In this document: in pieces, positions 22,798-34,841 of the stretch
Layout of the letters: the number at the start of each line of letters is the position of its first letter
Numbering within the stretch: the stretch's first letter is position 1
DNA from: Neonectria sp. B-13
Lineage: Eukaryota; Ascomycota; Sordariomycetes; Hypocreales; Nectriaceae
Assembly: GCA_002682825.1 (NCBI GenBank)
Contig: NOKP01000016.1
Coordinates: forward strand, 530,591-594,590
Length of the DNA: 64,000 nucleotides
Direction of reading: 5' to 3'
Notes under the pieces: model-generated
Told to the model about the DNA's origin: nothing
What the model saw: only the letters and a program-made list of their open reading frames with translations
The model's database searches: none
Made by a program: the position numbers and the translations under genes

Positions 22798-24614
22798 TTA
22801 ATGCCTAGAATCCGGCCTCGTAGGACCCGTCACCACACTGCTAGTGCTGCCCTTTCTTGACGACGTATCCCCGGAGCCCTCTTGCGCGCTGCGCTCGAGG
22901 AAGTTGGCCCACAGGTCAGCGAGGGACTCCCTGTCCTTGGCCGAGGTGGGCTCAGCGAAGACGTCGGCGTTGAGCGAGGGCGAGCTCGGGGTGCGGTGGA
23001 AGGGAGACATGGGGAGGCGGAGATTATTGGTTGAGGTGCCTGGACGCGTGAGTCCGGCTTGCTCGCGCTGTTCGTCAGTCCAGGCGAGGTAGCCGGCCAT
23101 GATCTGGAGGACCTGGAAGCGCTTGACATCGCCGCGGTCGAGGGTGAGGAAGTGGAGGAGATGGTTGGTGACGATTTGCCTGGACGGGTTGTTAGCAGGT
23201 GAAGGGCGCCAAGTAGATATACAGAAAATACGAACCTGTCCACGTTGTCCTCCGGTTTCGTCTTCTTGAGGTACCGGAGCGCTTTGGTGAGGTGGTCGTT
23301 TAAGACGATGGCCTCGTGCCTCAGCTTGCCAATCAGGAGGTTCTTCTCCTTGACCTCCTTCTCATACGGCGCCGTCCGTTCAAGCTCCTGGGTCAGCGAC
23401 GACTTGGCAGCCTCGGCCTCGGCTGCGCGAGCGTCGGCGTCATGCACCAGTTTCTTTAGGCTCTGGACCTGCTCCTCGGTCGTCTCGACCATCTCGCGCA
23501 ACTCCCTCTTGCGGGCGTCCTGGATCTCGCGCAGGGCGTTCTGAAGGTTGTCGATGAGCGTCATCTGGCTGTCCCGCTCCTCCGTGGCGCTGTCGTAGCC
23601 CTGTCTCAGGGCGAAGACCTGCTCCTCTAGCTCCGAGACCTTGTCGCTCAGCGTCTCCTTGATGGAGCGCTCCTCCATGGCGATGACCTCCCACTCGCCC
23701 ATGGCGTTGGCGGTATTCTCCATCTCCTCCTTGAGGTGCTGGACCGCCCGGACCAGCTCTTCCTTCTCCTTTTGCCAGTTCTGTGCCGATAGGTTGTTGC
23801 GGCTTCGCAAGGTGTTCAGCTCTCGTGTCGCATCTTGTAGGTCCTCCTTGAGCTTGCTGACGTCGTCCCCGGATGACTGGGCCGCGTTCTGGAGCTCCTC
23901 GTTCTGCGCCTCCAACTCCTCTACCCGCTCCTTGGCCTCCTCCAGCTCTGCCTTGTCACGCCGTAGCCTGTCGCTCAGGGTCTCCTTGATTTTCTCTACT
24001 CGCCCGAGGAGGTTCTGGTACTGCTCTTCCGCGTTCTCCTTGGCGGCGTTGCTCTCCTCGAGATCCGACTGGAGCTGTGTGACCTCGCTGCTGTGGGACT
24101 CTTGGATGCTCTCGAGCTGCTTCCGCAGCTGCTCTACCTCGGCCCGCAGAGCCTCTCGTTCCTTGCCCATGGCCTCGAGTTTCGCGGATGTGTCTGAGTC
24201 GTCCGTTTTCTCGCCGTCGATCGCCGGTGTTGGCAGCCCGTTGCTTATGGGCTCTACGGCATGTCCGTTGCTCTCAGCGGCGGGGTTCGTACCATCGGTA
24301 GGCGTCTCCTAGAGTTTCGATGTCAGCGCGCGAGGAGGCATGCCAGGGGAGTTATGGACACGCACTGGCTGCGTGGGCGTATCGGGCTCTTCGTCGACGT
24401 TTTCACTATCCGGCTTGGGATCTCCATTACCAGCCGAAGCGGAGTCCTTGTTCTTGTTGGCGTTCTTCTTCTTCTTATTGTTCTTCTTCTTGGACGACGC
24501 TGCGCATGCAGATACCCATCAGGACACGTTCTCGGCTGCCAATTGCATGGAGCGGGGGGTCTACGCACCTGAATTCGACGCCTGGATCGGGTCTGTCGCA
24601 GCTGCGGAAGACAT
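22798..24614 (-). CDS. RUD3: golgin with GRAB domain, Rud3/GMAP-210 type
   Basis: Four exons (24614-24569, 24499-24366, 24308-23236, 23179-22798) close in phase to 544 aa. The N-terminus is Lys/Asn-rich and acidic. Residues about 100-390 form an almost continuous coiled coil. Then comes a GRIP-related Arf-binding domain: DNVDRQIVTNHLLHFLTL and DVKRFQVLQIMAGYLAW. This domain binds Arf1-GTP and places Rud3 at the cis-Golgi, where it tethers vesicles. The Ser-rich tail after GRAB is likely disordered. The final intron falls inside the GRAB motif (D-R/Q boundary). RUD3 rather than IMH1 is preferred because the motif is GRAB-like and lacks a classic GRIP tyrosine. Confidence 0.9.
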
Positions 24615-25643
24615 GGTGAGAGGGGGGTGCGCCAGCCAGAAGCATCAGCGTCCGCAGCGGATACGGATTCGAGCGGTGCGTTGCGTTGCGCGCGCGGTGT
24701 TGAGGTGTTGCGAGCGAGGGTCGGGAGTTCACCACGTCAGCTGGAGTTAGAGAGACGGAGGCTGCTGGAGGGTGGAATTTAGCGAGCTCCAGCGGTCCTG
24801 GGCGGTTGCTAACGGCCAGCACGGCGTCGGCAACGTCCGCCCGGGCTTCTATATTTGTTGCGCCGGGGTCACCCTGCCATCCTATCCGTATTGAGGTGTC
24901 TATTTTCGACATGAAAACTTATAAGAGGATTCAAGTCATGATTAGGAATCAGTGACGTGTAGTGATATGAGACGGCAACGTCGCTGTTGTCGTTGCTTGT
25001 TATAGCGGCATGGCCTAGACTTGGTCCAATGATAACGGCGCGAAGCACCGTCTTGATGCAAACATGCGCGGCTTGGGCGACATATGACGAACAATCCCTA
25101 AGCTGCTATGGTACCGAATAACACCATTCAATTACCCTAGCAGTTCGCCATTATGAAACAATTGCGGATTTATTTCAATATATCAGGTGAGAACAGACAA
25201 TGTCAGCAAGTTGGAGGTGTTCGCCGTCTCGTATCGCCGTTACCTAAGGCTTACGGTTCAGTGGACTTGGCTGGAGCCAGCTTAGTCATCGGCTTTGGGG
25301 ATGTCCAAAACCATCGCAACTTCGGACCCATTTGGTTATTTTTCTCTTCTTCTTCACATATTTTTTACCCTTCGCAGTCATTCAAAAGCGAGAAGACCAT
25401 GCTTTCCGTGGACTTTTCACCCTGACCGCGAAGTAGAACATTGACGCCTTTCTTAATCCTATTGCTTGCTCACATTTCTCCATGAGCGCTATGGGTTCGC
25501 TTATGTGCGTACATACAACCTCACAATGGGGACAAAATTTTGCCAGTTATCGTGAAAAAGAATGCCCAGCTCTCATTATGGACGTTTTGCCAATGCCTAG
25601 ATCGCCGTAGACTCCAAGAAGATCAACGCACAGTGCTACGTAA
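24615..25643. other. intergenic
   Basis: RUD3 promoter side and NOP15 3' side. Ordinary sequence with short frames only; nothing recognised. Confidence 0.5.
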
Positions 25644-26928
25644 CTAAGCTCTGGCCTTGCGGCCCCTCCCCCTGGTTGACTTGGCTCTTGTAACCTTGGC
25701 CTTGGGAGCAGCCTTCTTCGTCGTAACCTCAACCTCGACCTCCACCTCGGGCTCCTCAGCCTCAGGCTTGGCCTCCTCAACGGCCTCGACAGTCACCTCA
25801 ATCTTCTCGACCTCATCGACCTTGGCCTCATCAACCTTGACCTCCTCGTCCTTCTCAACCGGCGCATCCTCTCCGGCCTTGACCTCAGTCACCTTCTCCT
25901 CAATGGGCGCAGGGGCGGGTACGTCCTTCATCTTGGGAGCCTCGAACTCGTAGCCAATCTCCTTGAGCTTGGCAGCCCTCTTGGTTCGCTTGCTCTGCTC
26001 GTTGGACACCTTGGACGCCCAGGCAGACTCCGTGAGGGGCTTCTGCAGCTTGTTGCCGGCCATCTTGTTCCAGGGAACCTTCTTGAACCGTCGGTTGGCA
26101 CCTTTGAACAGGTCCTCGTGCAGCTGGTCCTTGGGGATGATTCGGCACTTGAGGATGTGACCGAACAAGAGGTAGTTGTTCATGGTCTTGGCCACAATCT
26201 CGGCCGTGGAAGCCTCGGCAAACTCGACGAAGGCAAAGTGCTTGCTGGCGCCGGTCTTCTTGTTTCGCGACAGTCGCAGCTTGTTGATGATGCCGAATTG
26301 CTCAAAGTACTGTCGCATCTCGTGCTCGTAGAAACCGTGGGGAACGCGGCCAATGTAGAGGACACCGGTCTCTGCGCCGGAGCCCTTCGCAGCCTGCTGG
26401 ACCTGCTTGGAAACCTTGGGAATCTTGCCGACGTCCTGTCCGGTCTCGAAGACGTTGTCGCCCTCAGTCATGTCCTCGTCGCCAGAGTCCAGCTCGGTTG
26501 CGAGAGCCTGGGCTTCCTTGCCCTCCTCCTCGTCATCGGAAACATCGGGGACTTCGATTGTGGCATCCTCCGCTTCGACCTCCTCCTCCTCGACCTTCTC
26601 CTCCTCGACAGGCTTGGCCTTCTTGGCCTTCTGCGCCGGCTTCTTCGCGGGCTTGGGTTCGGCCGCAACCTTCTTGACCGACCTCTGCTTCTTTAGCGAC
26701 ACAGGTGATGCATCCTCGGGGGCTGTTGGAGTCATGTTAGCAAAGAGCGCACCGCCGTGCAAGTCAATGGGTATGCTGACCCTTGCGCTTGCCCTTGGGC
26801 GAGGCCTTGGCGGATTTGCCGGCGTTGGTGAGCTTCTGGACCTCGGGGAGAGCTTGAGAATGTTAGAATATGCGGCCAAGTCTCTTGCGAATGCACTCAC
26901 GCTTTCGTTTCCTTAGTTCGGGAGCCAT
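25644..26928 (-). CDS. NOP15: nucleolar RRM protein Nop15/NIFK-like
   Basis: Three exons (26928-26901, 26852-26781, 26722-25644) give 392 aa. The N-terminal 140 residues are Lys/Glu-rich with acidic stretches (DVSDDEEEGKE). One RRM spans about 154-232 with RNP2 LYIGRV and RNP1 KHFAFVEF. After it comes the conserved HEDLFKGANRRFKKVPW segment found in Nop15/NIFK proteins, then an acidic tail and a final RGRGRKARA. Yeast Nop15 acts in 60S biogenesis (ITS2 processing) and is in the nucleolus; that role is inferred here. Divergent from the SMN homologue by 520 bp. The phase-1 first intron gives an RKRKPLPEV junction. Confidence 0.93.
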
Positions 26929-27448
26929 TGTTGCGATTGTTGAGGAGTGGTTGTTCAACTGTACGCAAAAGCTCGGCGGCTGGGAAAGCGAGAGGTGGGT
27001 GAAGAAAAAATTTGGGATTCTGCCGTAGTATGGAGAGCGGTGAGGGCCCACTATCAGTTTATCGGCAGGTGGTGGGGGTCGTGGGTTCGCCCGTTGTTCA
27101 GCGCTTGATCCACTAAACAGGTGCTGGAGAGTTCATCTTACAAGGACCTTCACAAGACGTCTCATCGTGCGAACCAACCTAACTCTTGGTCGCTTTTGAA
27201 CGGCTACGCATCGAAAGGCTCTTTATCTCACGGTTACTGTCAAGTGAGATCCGGACAGTGATAAGACTACTGATACGGTTGCGGTTTCTTTTACATCTAG
27301 TCAGCTTGAGGGAGCTCGTCCATAAGTACTGCCTGAGGTACACCAAGACTACGATTCGCTCAGAACCCAACCCACCTAAGCTTGTCCTCCTCACGAATCA
27401 ATCTGACCCCAACCACCATCCCATCTACAAACTCTCGCATTCTCCAAG
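26929..27448. promoter_or_regulatory. divergent promoter, NOP15 / SMN
   Basis: 520 bp between two oppositely oriented ATGs, presumably holding both promoters and leaders. No specific operator-like motif recognised. Confidence 0.5.
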
Positions 27449-28191
27449 ATGGGCGGAAATCAGAAGGATATCAGCCACGAGGAGGTATGGGATGACTCAG
27501 CCCTCATCGACTCGTGGAACGAAGCTTTGCGGGAGTACAAGGTATGCTGTGCACTGGGACTTGTCCAGACTTCCCTCCGTCGATGTGACTGACTAAATGA
27601 TTCCCTGCAGAAATATCACAGTATTCATGCGAAAGGCGGAAGCGTGAGAGACTTGGAATCTAGCAGCCGGTCAGTACCATCCTCGATGCAACAGAGACAT
27701 AACAGCTGAGACGTTGCAATCTTTATAGGACCGCAGCCAAGCCCGGAGCTCAGACTGATCGCCCGGAAGATTCATCTGAAGACGCCGAAGTTGCTGGAGA
27801 AACAGCCGCAGCCGACAAGGGAACTGCGGACGAAAAGGTATGTGATCTTTCTCCCTGCAGTTATGAGGATCAAACATGATCGCATCCCTTTGGTGCCCAT
27901 CAAATCTCTAATACAAACCAGGGGAAAACGGCCACGAATGATGGGCCTTTGGATCATGGACCCAGCGCCGGCCTGGGCGCATTTCCAGTGCAAGCTGTAC
28001 TCGGATCCGGTATGTTGAAGTCCCGGGTGCTCGTCCTTTTCGCCGTCAATGTATAGATACTAACAGACGGATCTCAACCTTTAGTGCAAGATGAAAACCT
28101 CAAGAAGCTTCTCATGTCCTGGTACTACGCTGGTTATTACACTGGAATGTTTGAGGGCCAACAGCAAGCGCAGCAAAGCCGAGAGTCGTAA
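27449..28191 (+). CDS. SMN (survival motor neuron) homologue
   Basis: Five exons (27449-27541, 27611-27669, 27729-27837, 27922-28009, 28085-28191) join in phase to 151 aa. The N-terminal block (VWDDSALIDSWNEALREYKK) matches the Gemin2-binding helix of SMN proteins. The C-terminal YG box is clear: LLMSWYYAGYYTGMFEG, with the Tyr/Gly spacing used for oligomerisation. The middle is Ala/Glu-rich, and there is no Tudor domain, as in fission yeast Smn1. SMN with Gemin2 assembles Sm cores on spliceosomal snRNAs. Because it is split into five short exons, no single frame exceeds 35 codons of the real protein, so automated calling could easily miss it. Confidence 0.9.
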
Positions 28192-29887
28192 AGCCAAGAC
28201 GCCATGGCTGGGGCTGAGCATCGGATGAACAGAAGCCGCGGCGGACGACTGAAAGGCTGCAACTCTATCCGATCTAACAGAATGGACGGGCTGCGACAAT
28301 ATCTGTTACAGATGCGAGTGGCTCGCCGGCGCCAAACGGTAGTCCTCTCCTGGGCCGTGTCAGAACGGTCAAGGCGACGGCAAAGGCCAAACCAAGTGCA
28401 AACGCGGAAAATCAGGAGTGATTCTCCTTGATCGGCTGCGTGAACCGTGTTCTGCGCCATGGGAGTGGCTGGGCGCATCGTCGTTTAGTGGTTGCGGTGT
28501 GGGGGGATTTCGTTTCAAATTCGAGAGGCAGCATTCTGGGGGTTCTTGGCTACCGCTCGGCTAGTGTTATGATGGGGAGCCAAGTCTTAATTGAGGGTTT
28601 TGGGCGCCTAGGGCACCATTTATGATTTGACACGCGAATATAGCTATTGCCTAGGGGACGGAGATGATGGAGATGGTTGCGCTGGACAACGGACTCTGTT
28701 TGCCGTGTGGGAATACGACGTTGACTCTTGCGCAAGCCCTCCGTCAGAATTCCAGATTCAGAGCACCTTGGACTACACATCATCTACCAAGATCAAATAC
28801 TGTACAAAGTGAACGAAGGAAGACTTTGCAAAATTATGGGCTCACCGTTGAAGCCTCTGAGATGGCGCTCTGGGCAAGTCCAGCCAAAATGCCCTTCGTC
28901 GTTATTCGGGTAAGTCGGTAAACTAGTCTAGCACCTGTGACGGCGTTGGGAGAAGAGTTTCATCCGGGTCGCGATGTTACCGGGCGGTTTGAGCCACCGT
29001 AGATCAGATGCCAAGACTTTTTTCATCTCTGCACCCAGCCTTCTGGATTAGCTTAAGGGTTGTAATGGCTGAGACAGGCTGGCAACTGGGCGATGCTACG
29101 CTGCAGGTTCCAGAAACGGCCAGGCGATGTTTGTCGACCTACCGGAGCAACCAAGTAACCAGGGTTACTAAAATGCCCAACGGAAGGCTCTGAGTGCGTG
29201 CATCGCATCTCCCAGCGACAGAAATAGAGATTGAGATGAGAAAAAAAATTGTAACTTCATTTTTAATGGTCAATCAACAAAACGGCCGCCTTCACGGCCA
29301 GTACAGACGTGCAAGCCGTTCTCGCTTGTCTAGTGTTTTGCCGCTTTGGGTCTCAGCAAGGGTCTAAGGCGACTACACCAAACACGACCCGAGACGAATC
29401 TGTCACAGCCAAAACCTCTCCCGCATGCCTGGCCCGTCGCATCGGCCGGGCTCCTGGCTCGGACACTTCCACAGCCGAAGGGGCCAAGCCACCGGAGCCG
29501 TACCTTGTGTGTTTCGTACGGGTACTGCTGAAGCCGACTTGCACGGACGCCCAGTCGGCTGGGCGTCCATTTACAAATGTGTCTCTGTGTGTGTCGGTCT
29601 GGATATAAGTCGCCAGCCGTCCCCCGTTTCTACTGCTGGAGTATCAACTTGTTTTGACCATCTCTTCTTCACAACCTTGTCTACGCGTTTCGCTCTTTTC
29701 TCGACGCTGTCTTTTGTCTCATTCTTCAACGAGCAGGCCCTCGACTCCTTGAGCCACGATCGCTACGTCGATTCAAGCCCTCTTTATTTGCAATCCATCC
29801 TTTGACAGGACTACCCGCGTTCCAAGTTTCTTTGGACCTACCCCAAACCCATATAATACCTATTTTTCAACCATCTACACCGACAAG
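28192..29887. other. intergenic
   Basis: Downstream of the SMN homologue and upstream of the cupredoxin gene. The last 250 bases are CT-rich (leader). A run of A residues occurs near 29241. No gene recognised. Confidence 0.5.
29604..29609 (+). promoter_or_regulatory. possible TATA box of the cupredoxin gene
   Basis: TATAAG lies 284 bp upstream of the ATG, just ahead of a pyrimidine-rich leader. Position and context suit a core promoter of a highly expressed secreted protein; no transcript evidence. Confidence 0.35.
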
Positions 29888-31000
29888 ATGATGTTCGCAG
29901 CTACCCTGGCTCTGGCCATGACGCCTCTGTCTCTGGCCCTCTCTGTCCGCGACCCCAACTCTTCGTTCTTGCCTACTCGACGAGATCACCCCGAGGGGGA
30001 CAAGGCCGAGAGCAAGGAAGAGAACAAGGGCGACGACAAGTGGAAGGAAGTCGGAGATGCGATCGAGATCGATCTGAGCAACTCGGACGGGTACAAGAAG
30101 TACAAGAGCGGCGACAAGACCCAGGTCATCATCATCTGGGTCAACTCTGGCAACGGCGCCGAGACCACCACCGTCAACGAAAAGGTCACCGTCACCCAGA
30201 CCATCACCGCCGGAGCTGGCGAGGGTGCTGCTGCCACCGAGACGCCGGCCGAGGCCGCCTCTCATACCGTCACCGTCGGTGGCCCAGGCGGCCTGATATT
30301 CCAGCCGGATCAGCTCGACCAGATCCCCATCGGCGACACCGTCATCTTCGAGTTCCTGTCGCAGAACCACACTGTCACCCAGTCTGCCTTCGACACTCCC
30401 TGCGACATCCTTGAGGGCGGCATGAACTCCGGCTTCATGCCCAACCCCAACAACACTGTGTCTCCGGCTCCCCAGGTTGCCATGCAAGTCATGGTCGACA
30501 CCCCTCTGTGTAAGTCAAGCCACCACCCCCAGCACAACTATGAAGACAACAACGCTGACAAGATGCAGGGTTCTACTGCGGACAGTCCGGCCACTGCGGC
30601 AAGGGCATGGTCTTCTCCATCAACCCGACCGCGGAAAAGACGCAGGCCATGTTCCAGGCGCTCGCCATCAAGCAGAAGGGCGTAGGCGCCGAGACTCCCA
30701 TCACCGACCCTGCCGCGACACCTGGCCAGGGTGAGGCCGAGGCTCCTCCCGCGTCCACCACCGTGGCCAGCGCTCCGGAAGGCACTGAAGCAGCCACCCC
30801 CGGAGAGGGCACCATGGGCAGCGACGGCAGCTGTGTCTGCGTCGTGTCATGCTCCGCTGGCTCGTTCCCCGCCGAGGCCCAGGGCATTGGCGCTTTTGGC
30901 GGCCAACCTGGTGAGTTCCCCTTCTCCACGATCTTGTCAACTCGTGCCCCTGCTAACATCTCCATCAGGCGGTTTGGCTATCAAGATGGCCGCGCTATAA
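29888..31000 (+). CDS. secreted cupredoxin-domain (serine-rich type) protein
   Basis: Three exons (29888-30509, 30569-30910, 30969-31000) give 331 aa. A signal peptide covers about residues 1-20. A charged Lys/Asp/Glu segment follows, then a Thr-rich linker and a plastocyanin-like domain around HTVTVGGPGGLIFQPDQL. The four type-1 copper ligands appear present: His in QNHTVTQ, Cys in FYCGQ, His in SGHCGKGM and the Met of that motif. This family is abundant on fungal surfaces. Whether the copper site is redox-active is unknown. The tail is Pro/Ala-rich with a late CVCVVSC cluster, and the last exon adds only 10 residues (GGLAIKMAAL). Confidence 0.9.
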
Positions 31001-31590
31001 ACAAGTGCAGCCACCTGTACATGGTTTTTGGGGGATGTAAGACGATGGGTTGAAATCTTATACAATGGTATCTAGAGGGTTCTTTGACGTATCTTACGCG
31101 AGTAGCTTGGAGGGCTTTAAATCACACTTCACGGGTATGAAGGTGCATATGACTGGCTCGTATAGTCTCTAGGCGAATTAATATTATGAATTCCTTTTTT
31201 GCAATGGGGCTTTTCCGGGAACAAACCTGTATTTTAAGTAGATCATTTGCCTTTTATCAAATGATATATCAAGAGGCACCACCATCGACACTTGAGATAT
31301 GTCAAAGACAAAGACGTGACGGGACAAGCGACATCGTGAGAAGTTGCATTTAAGCGGCTAGTGTAATTGTCCCAAGGCAACCCGAACTCAGGCACCCAAA
31401 TCCGTGCACCACTTCGCCTTTGCTATCCTGAAATAATTCGCAAAATCGTTGTATAAGTCATGGTCGTGCCGTGCCGCCCTGTGCCGTTCCCTGTCCCTGT
31501 TCTGCTCATCCATCTCGTACTTGTCGTATGCAAAGGAATGTCGATGGCGAATGAACCGAGAGCGTCGTTTGCGAGCCGAGAGGCGACCGA
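31001..31590. other. convergent intergenic interval
   Basis: 3' regions of the cupredoxin and SERF genes facing each other. Rather AT-rich near 31160-31270. Nothing else recognised. Confidence 0.5.
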
Positions 31591-31936
31591 CTATTTCTTG
31601 CCCTCGGCCTTCTTGGCCTCAGCTGTTGAGAAGAGCACATATGTTAGCCATGGACAGTTCGGCTTGAGGCGGGGGGTGGAGGGGCAATCTTACCAGCAGC
31701 CTGCTTCTGGCGCATGATCTCGGCGGCCTGCTCCTTGTTGCGCTGCATCTCGGTGCCGCTCATGTTGTTGCCCTTCTTCTGCAGTCGGCGAAGAGAAGAA
31801 ACCCGTTAGTTCTTGGCCGGTAGCGCACGACAGGGACGCCGCGGTGTGATCAGCAGCTGGGTGGGGGACGTACCTGGCCGGCCGCCTTCTTGAGGTTGGC
31901 CTCACGAGCCTTGTCGCGCTGGTTGCCGCGGGCCAT
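31591..31936 (-). CDS. SERF/4F5-family small basic protein
   Basis: Three exons (31936-31874, 31778-31694, 31622-31591) give 59 aa. The family signature is plain: MARGNQRDKAREANLKKAAG, then KKGNNMSGTEMQRNKEQAAE and a Lys-rich end. SERF proteins are small, disordered and Lys/Glu-rich. In animals they promote amyloid nucleation and bind RNA; the fungal role is unsettled. Both introns fall inside a coding region of 180 nt, so ORF callers would miss it. Very sure of the family. Confidence 0.95.
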
Positions 31937-32592
31937 GGTGAACGGGACTGGTGCGGGAGAGAGCGTGAGGGGTCGTTAGGGGTGCGTTTTGCGGGAGACA
32001 CGAGAGAGACAGAAAGAGTCAGAAGGAAGAAAAGTTGCGGCGGTCACAGAACGTCTGGAGGCGGCGGTGCGGTGACCTTTTTGGTGGTTTGGAGGGAGCC
32101 AATCGGATCGGGGGTGTTGAACCTGAATGGCCTCGCTTTTTTGGGGTGAATGCAGGTACCTGGGTTTGTCTGGGGCGCTGCATACAAGGCTAAGTACCTT
32201 TTGTCCCTGGCTGTGATCCACCACTAACGGCCGCTTACACCACCTCGCCTTATCAATTGCGATACTCTCGGACATGCCGCGCTGGGCTTCCTCCTTGGTC
32301 ACATGGACGTACTGACAGGTCACAGTTGTTCGCGACGCCCGGGTATTGTCTTCAAATGGATTGATTCACTCTGCAGCACGCTTGTCCAACAGGCGCAGCA
32401 AATTGCTGTTGCGATTGGCAAGGGAAAAGTGAAAGAAAGAACTCGACAGACAACCCCCAAATCACAGCCTGATTCAGACCACCACACCACACCACAAGCA
32501 CGACGAGGCAAGAGATCCCCCGCGGCCATGGTTTCCAGTCCACGCCTCCCGGGCCAAGCGACTGACCGGCTTGCGCAGATCCCGACGTGAGG
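31937..32592. other. divergent intergenic interval
   Basis: Between the SERF gene and the Cys-rich 64-aa gene, both starting outward. No other gene seen; holds leaders and promoters. Confidence 0.5.
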
Positions 32593-32787
32593 ATGTGCAC
32601 CCAGGACTACATCATGTACACGTGTGGCTGCGCCCAGAAGGGCGAGTTCCGCCAATGCCCCGAGAGATTCCAGACCAACGTTCGCTGCGAGGTGATGGGC
32701 CGGCGGGAGAAGACGGCCGGTAATTACTGTCCGAAGCACCTGATCAAGGCGGGCAGCAATGCGAAGGTGTACACGAATCCGAGTTGA
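32593..32787 (+). CDS. 64-aa Cys-rich orphan protein
   Basis: A single-exon frame from an ATG at 32593 (MCTQDYIMYTCGCAQKGEF). It has seven Cys spread along the chain (MC, TCGC, QC, RC, YC) plus a basic C-terminus. It lacks a signal peptide, so it is probably intracellular. I recall similar short proteins with the MCTQ...TCGC...KGEF pattern in other filamentous ascomycetes, but not a named family. Metal binding is an inference from the Cys spacing. An upstream exon cannot be excluded because AG sites precede the ATG closely. Confidence 0.6.
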   Translation: MCTQDYIMYTCGCAQKGEFRQCPERFQTNVRCEVMGRREKTAGNYCPKHLIKAGSNAKVYTNPS

Positions 32788-34841
32788 GGTGGCGTACGCT
32801 GGAACACGCACCTTACAGGACATGTAACGTGAACGCGAGTGTGCGGGAGCAAAGTTCGGCAGCGATGGTCAGACACAACGACGAAGCAGCTTTCCTTTGT
32901 GCCCGAACAGCACGAGTTTGATCTGTGAGCCGAGAAAGCATCTGCGGGCCTGAGAAGTGGTCAGCCGGAGCTGGGCGAGGCTGCGGCTATCCTGAGCGTT
33001 TACGCGCTGAGGAGGGTCCTGGAAATTGCGGAAGTTCAAAATAGCATCGCGGCTATGGGCAGAGAAGACACCGGCGCTTGAGAGTGGGACGAGGGCCGAG
33101 ACATAAGCGACCGCCCGGCCGGACCGCAAGCTTTTCGGTACGAGATTTGTTTGGCTCTGGTGGGATGATGGAGCCATAGCGGCGGCTCGGTGATGGACTG
33201 AAGGAATGGGCGACGTGGGGATGATTACTGAGGTTCTAGAGAGATGATGGGTGGCATACGAAGTACGTGGGTTACCCGGGAGGCTTCGCGAGATCTCAGG
33301 CTACAGCACGGGGTTCCAAAAATTACGACACATCGTTGTCATAGACAGCTGCAGAGGATGAAGCCGACAAATAAAAGCTTGACATTCAATGTTCAATGGG
33401 CTGTCCTGACCGACCCCTTGCATAGTTCGTAACAACTCTTCACAGACTTGGGACGAGTGCTGATGCGGTGTCAAGTTTAGGGTCGCTTATTAGGTCTCCC
33501 AGGTCTTCCGGTCGGCTGTTTGTTCTTCGTACTCGACCAACAGCATTTCAATTGTACCTGTCTCGAGCCAACCTTAACTCGTCCTATCCTACCCCAGATC
33601 CCATCCCCAATTGCATCTTCTAGTCGTGATTATTGGCTGTATCTACCCAACTACCCCAAGGTCAATACCTAGCCTTCACCGGTGGCAACTCGAAGTCTCT
33701 ACGTGGGCGGCTCCCTTTGGCGCTGTACCGCAGACCACGAATAGGCGATGGTCCACTGAAATTCCCACCACGGCGGCCCACTGAGAGGCCCGAGGCCCTC
33801 TGAAACAACTCTCCCGTCTGGTGCGCGGACATCCAATCGATCGTCTCCCCAACCCCAGTCTTGAGAAGCTCGTAGTCCCAATTCTACAACCCGCAATGGC
33901 GCAAACCCGGGAACGAGCTTGACTTGCTCGCAGAGAGTCAAGGCCGCGGGCCATCCATTGGGTCTTGGTGTTCAGGGCTCGTCCAGGCCTTAGGCGCTGG
34001 CGGGCGGTCTTGGGCTCAGTGGCCCTGGCTGGGGACCACCTCCATCGCGATGTTTTGGCCTGGCTGCGCTTCACCTTCAACGCGCCCGCAGCCAAGCATC
34101 GAGGCCATGAAACGGCCGACTGCTGGCGCGTTCAGACTCTGTCCTCCTCCTGCGTCGTCCAAGGCCAGCCTGTCCCGTGAGATTGATTGGGCTCCAGTGC
34201 CTCCGAACGGCCATTCCATCAACTCGAAACAACGAATTGCAGCCCGCTCCAACGACGACGCGCCTCCCTCCCGCTCGAGGATCCCGATTCCCCATGCTTG
34301 TTCCTTTCACTTGCCGCCCGCTACAGGGATGCTTTCTTCCTGCAGTTGCTGTTTTCGTTTTCCCCTTTGTCAGACGGTGTTGTGATTGTTGCGTTCGTGG
34401 GCGTGCCCGATTTGCTATTAAAGAATCGCGGCCCTGCTGTTCAGTGACAGTGTGCCCCCCTTCTCCTTGATTTGTTTGACACTTATTCAGACAATGGTGT
34501 TCGTGAACTAAAATAACGACTGTCCAGTCATTTCTTTCTCTTCCCCTCACTTCTTGACTTCTTTCTCACCTTCGTGTTCCCCGGACTGGTTCCATCTTAC
34601 TTAACTCTTTCATTGATCTCCCACTCTTCCCACTTACACACTCACCTGCAAACGCTCTCTTCTTCCTCTGCGAGCCAGATATTGACACGCCCGCTCAAAA
34701 CCCTCCCTGCAACACTACCCAGGTTATTTGGTAGGGATATCTCTTCCTCTTTGAAGACCTTTTGATTGCATGGACTAACACCTTTACAGACCTGCACCAT
34801 CTCTCTCTTACCGACGACATTTCCTTTTTTTACGACCAGCC
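32788..34841. other. intergenic with a long pyrimidine-rich leader
   Basis: ORFs on both strands at 33.7-34.5 kb are in CT-rich or GC-rich DNA without motifs. From about 34.5 kb on, the + strand is a typical pyrimidine-rich leader for the next gene. No other gene seen. Confidence 0.5.
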
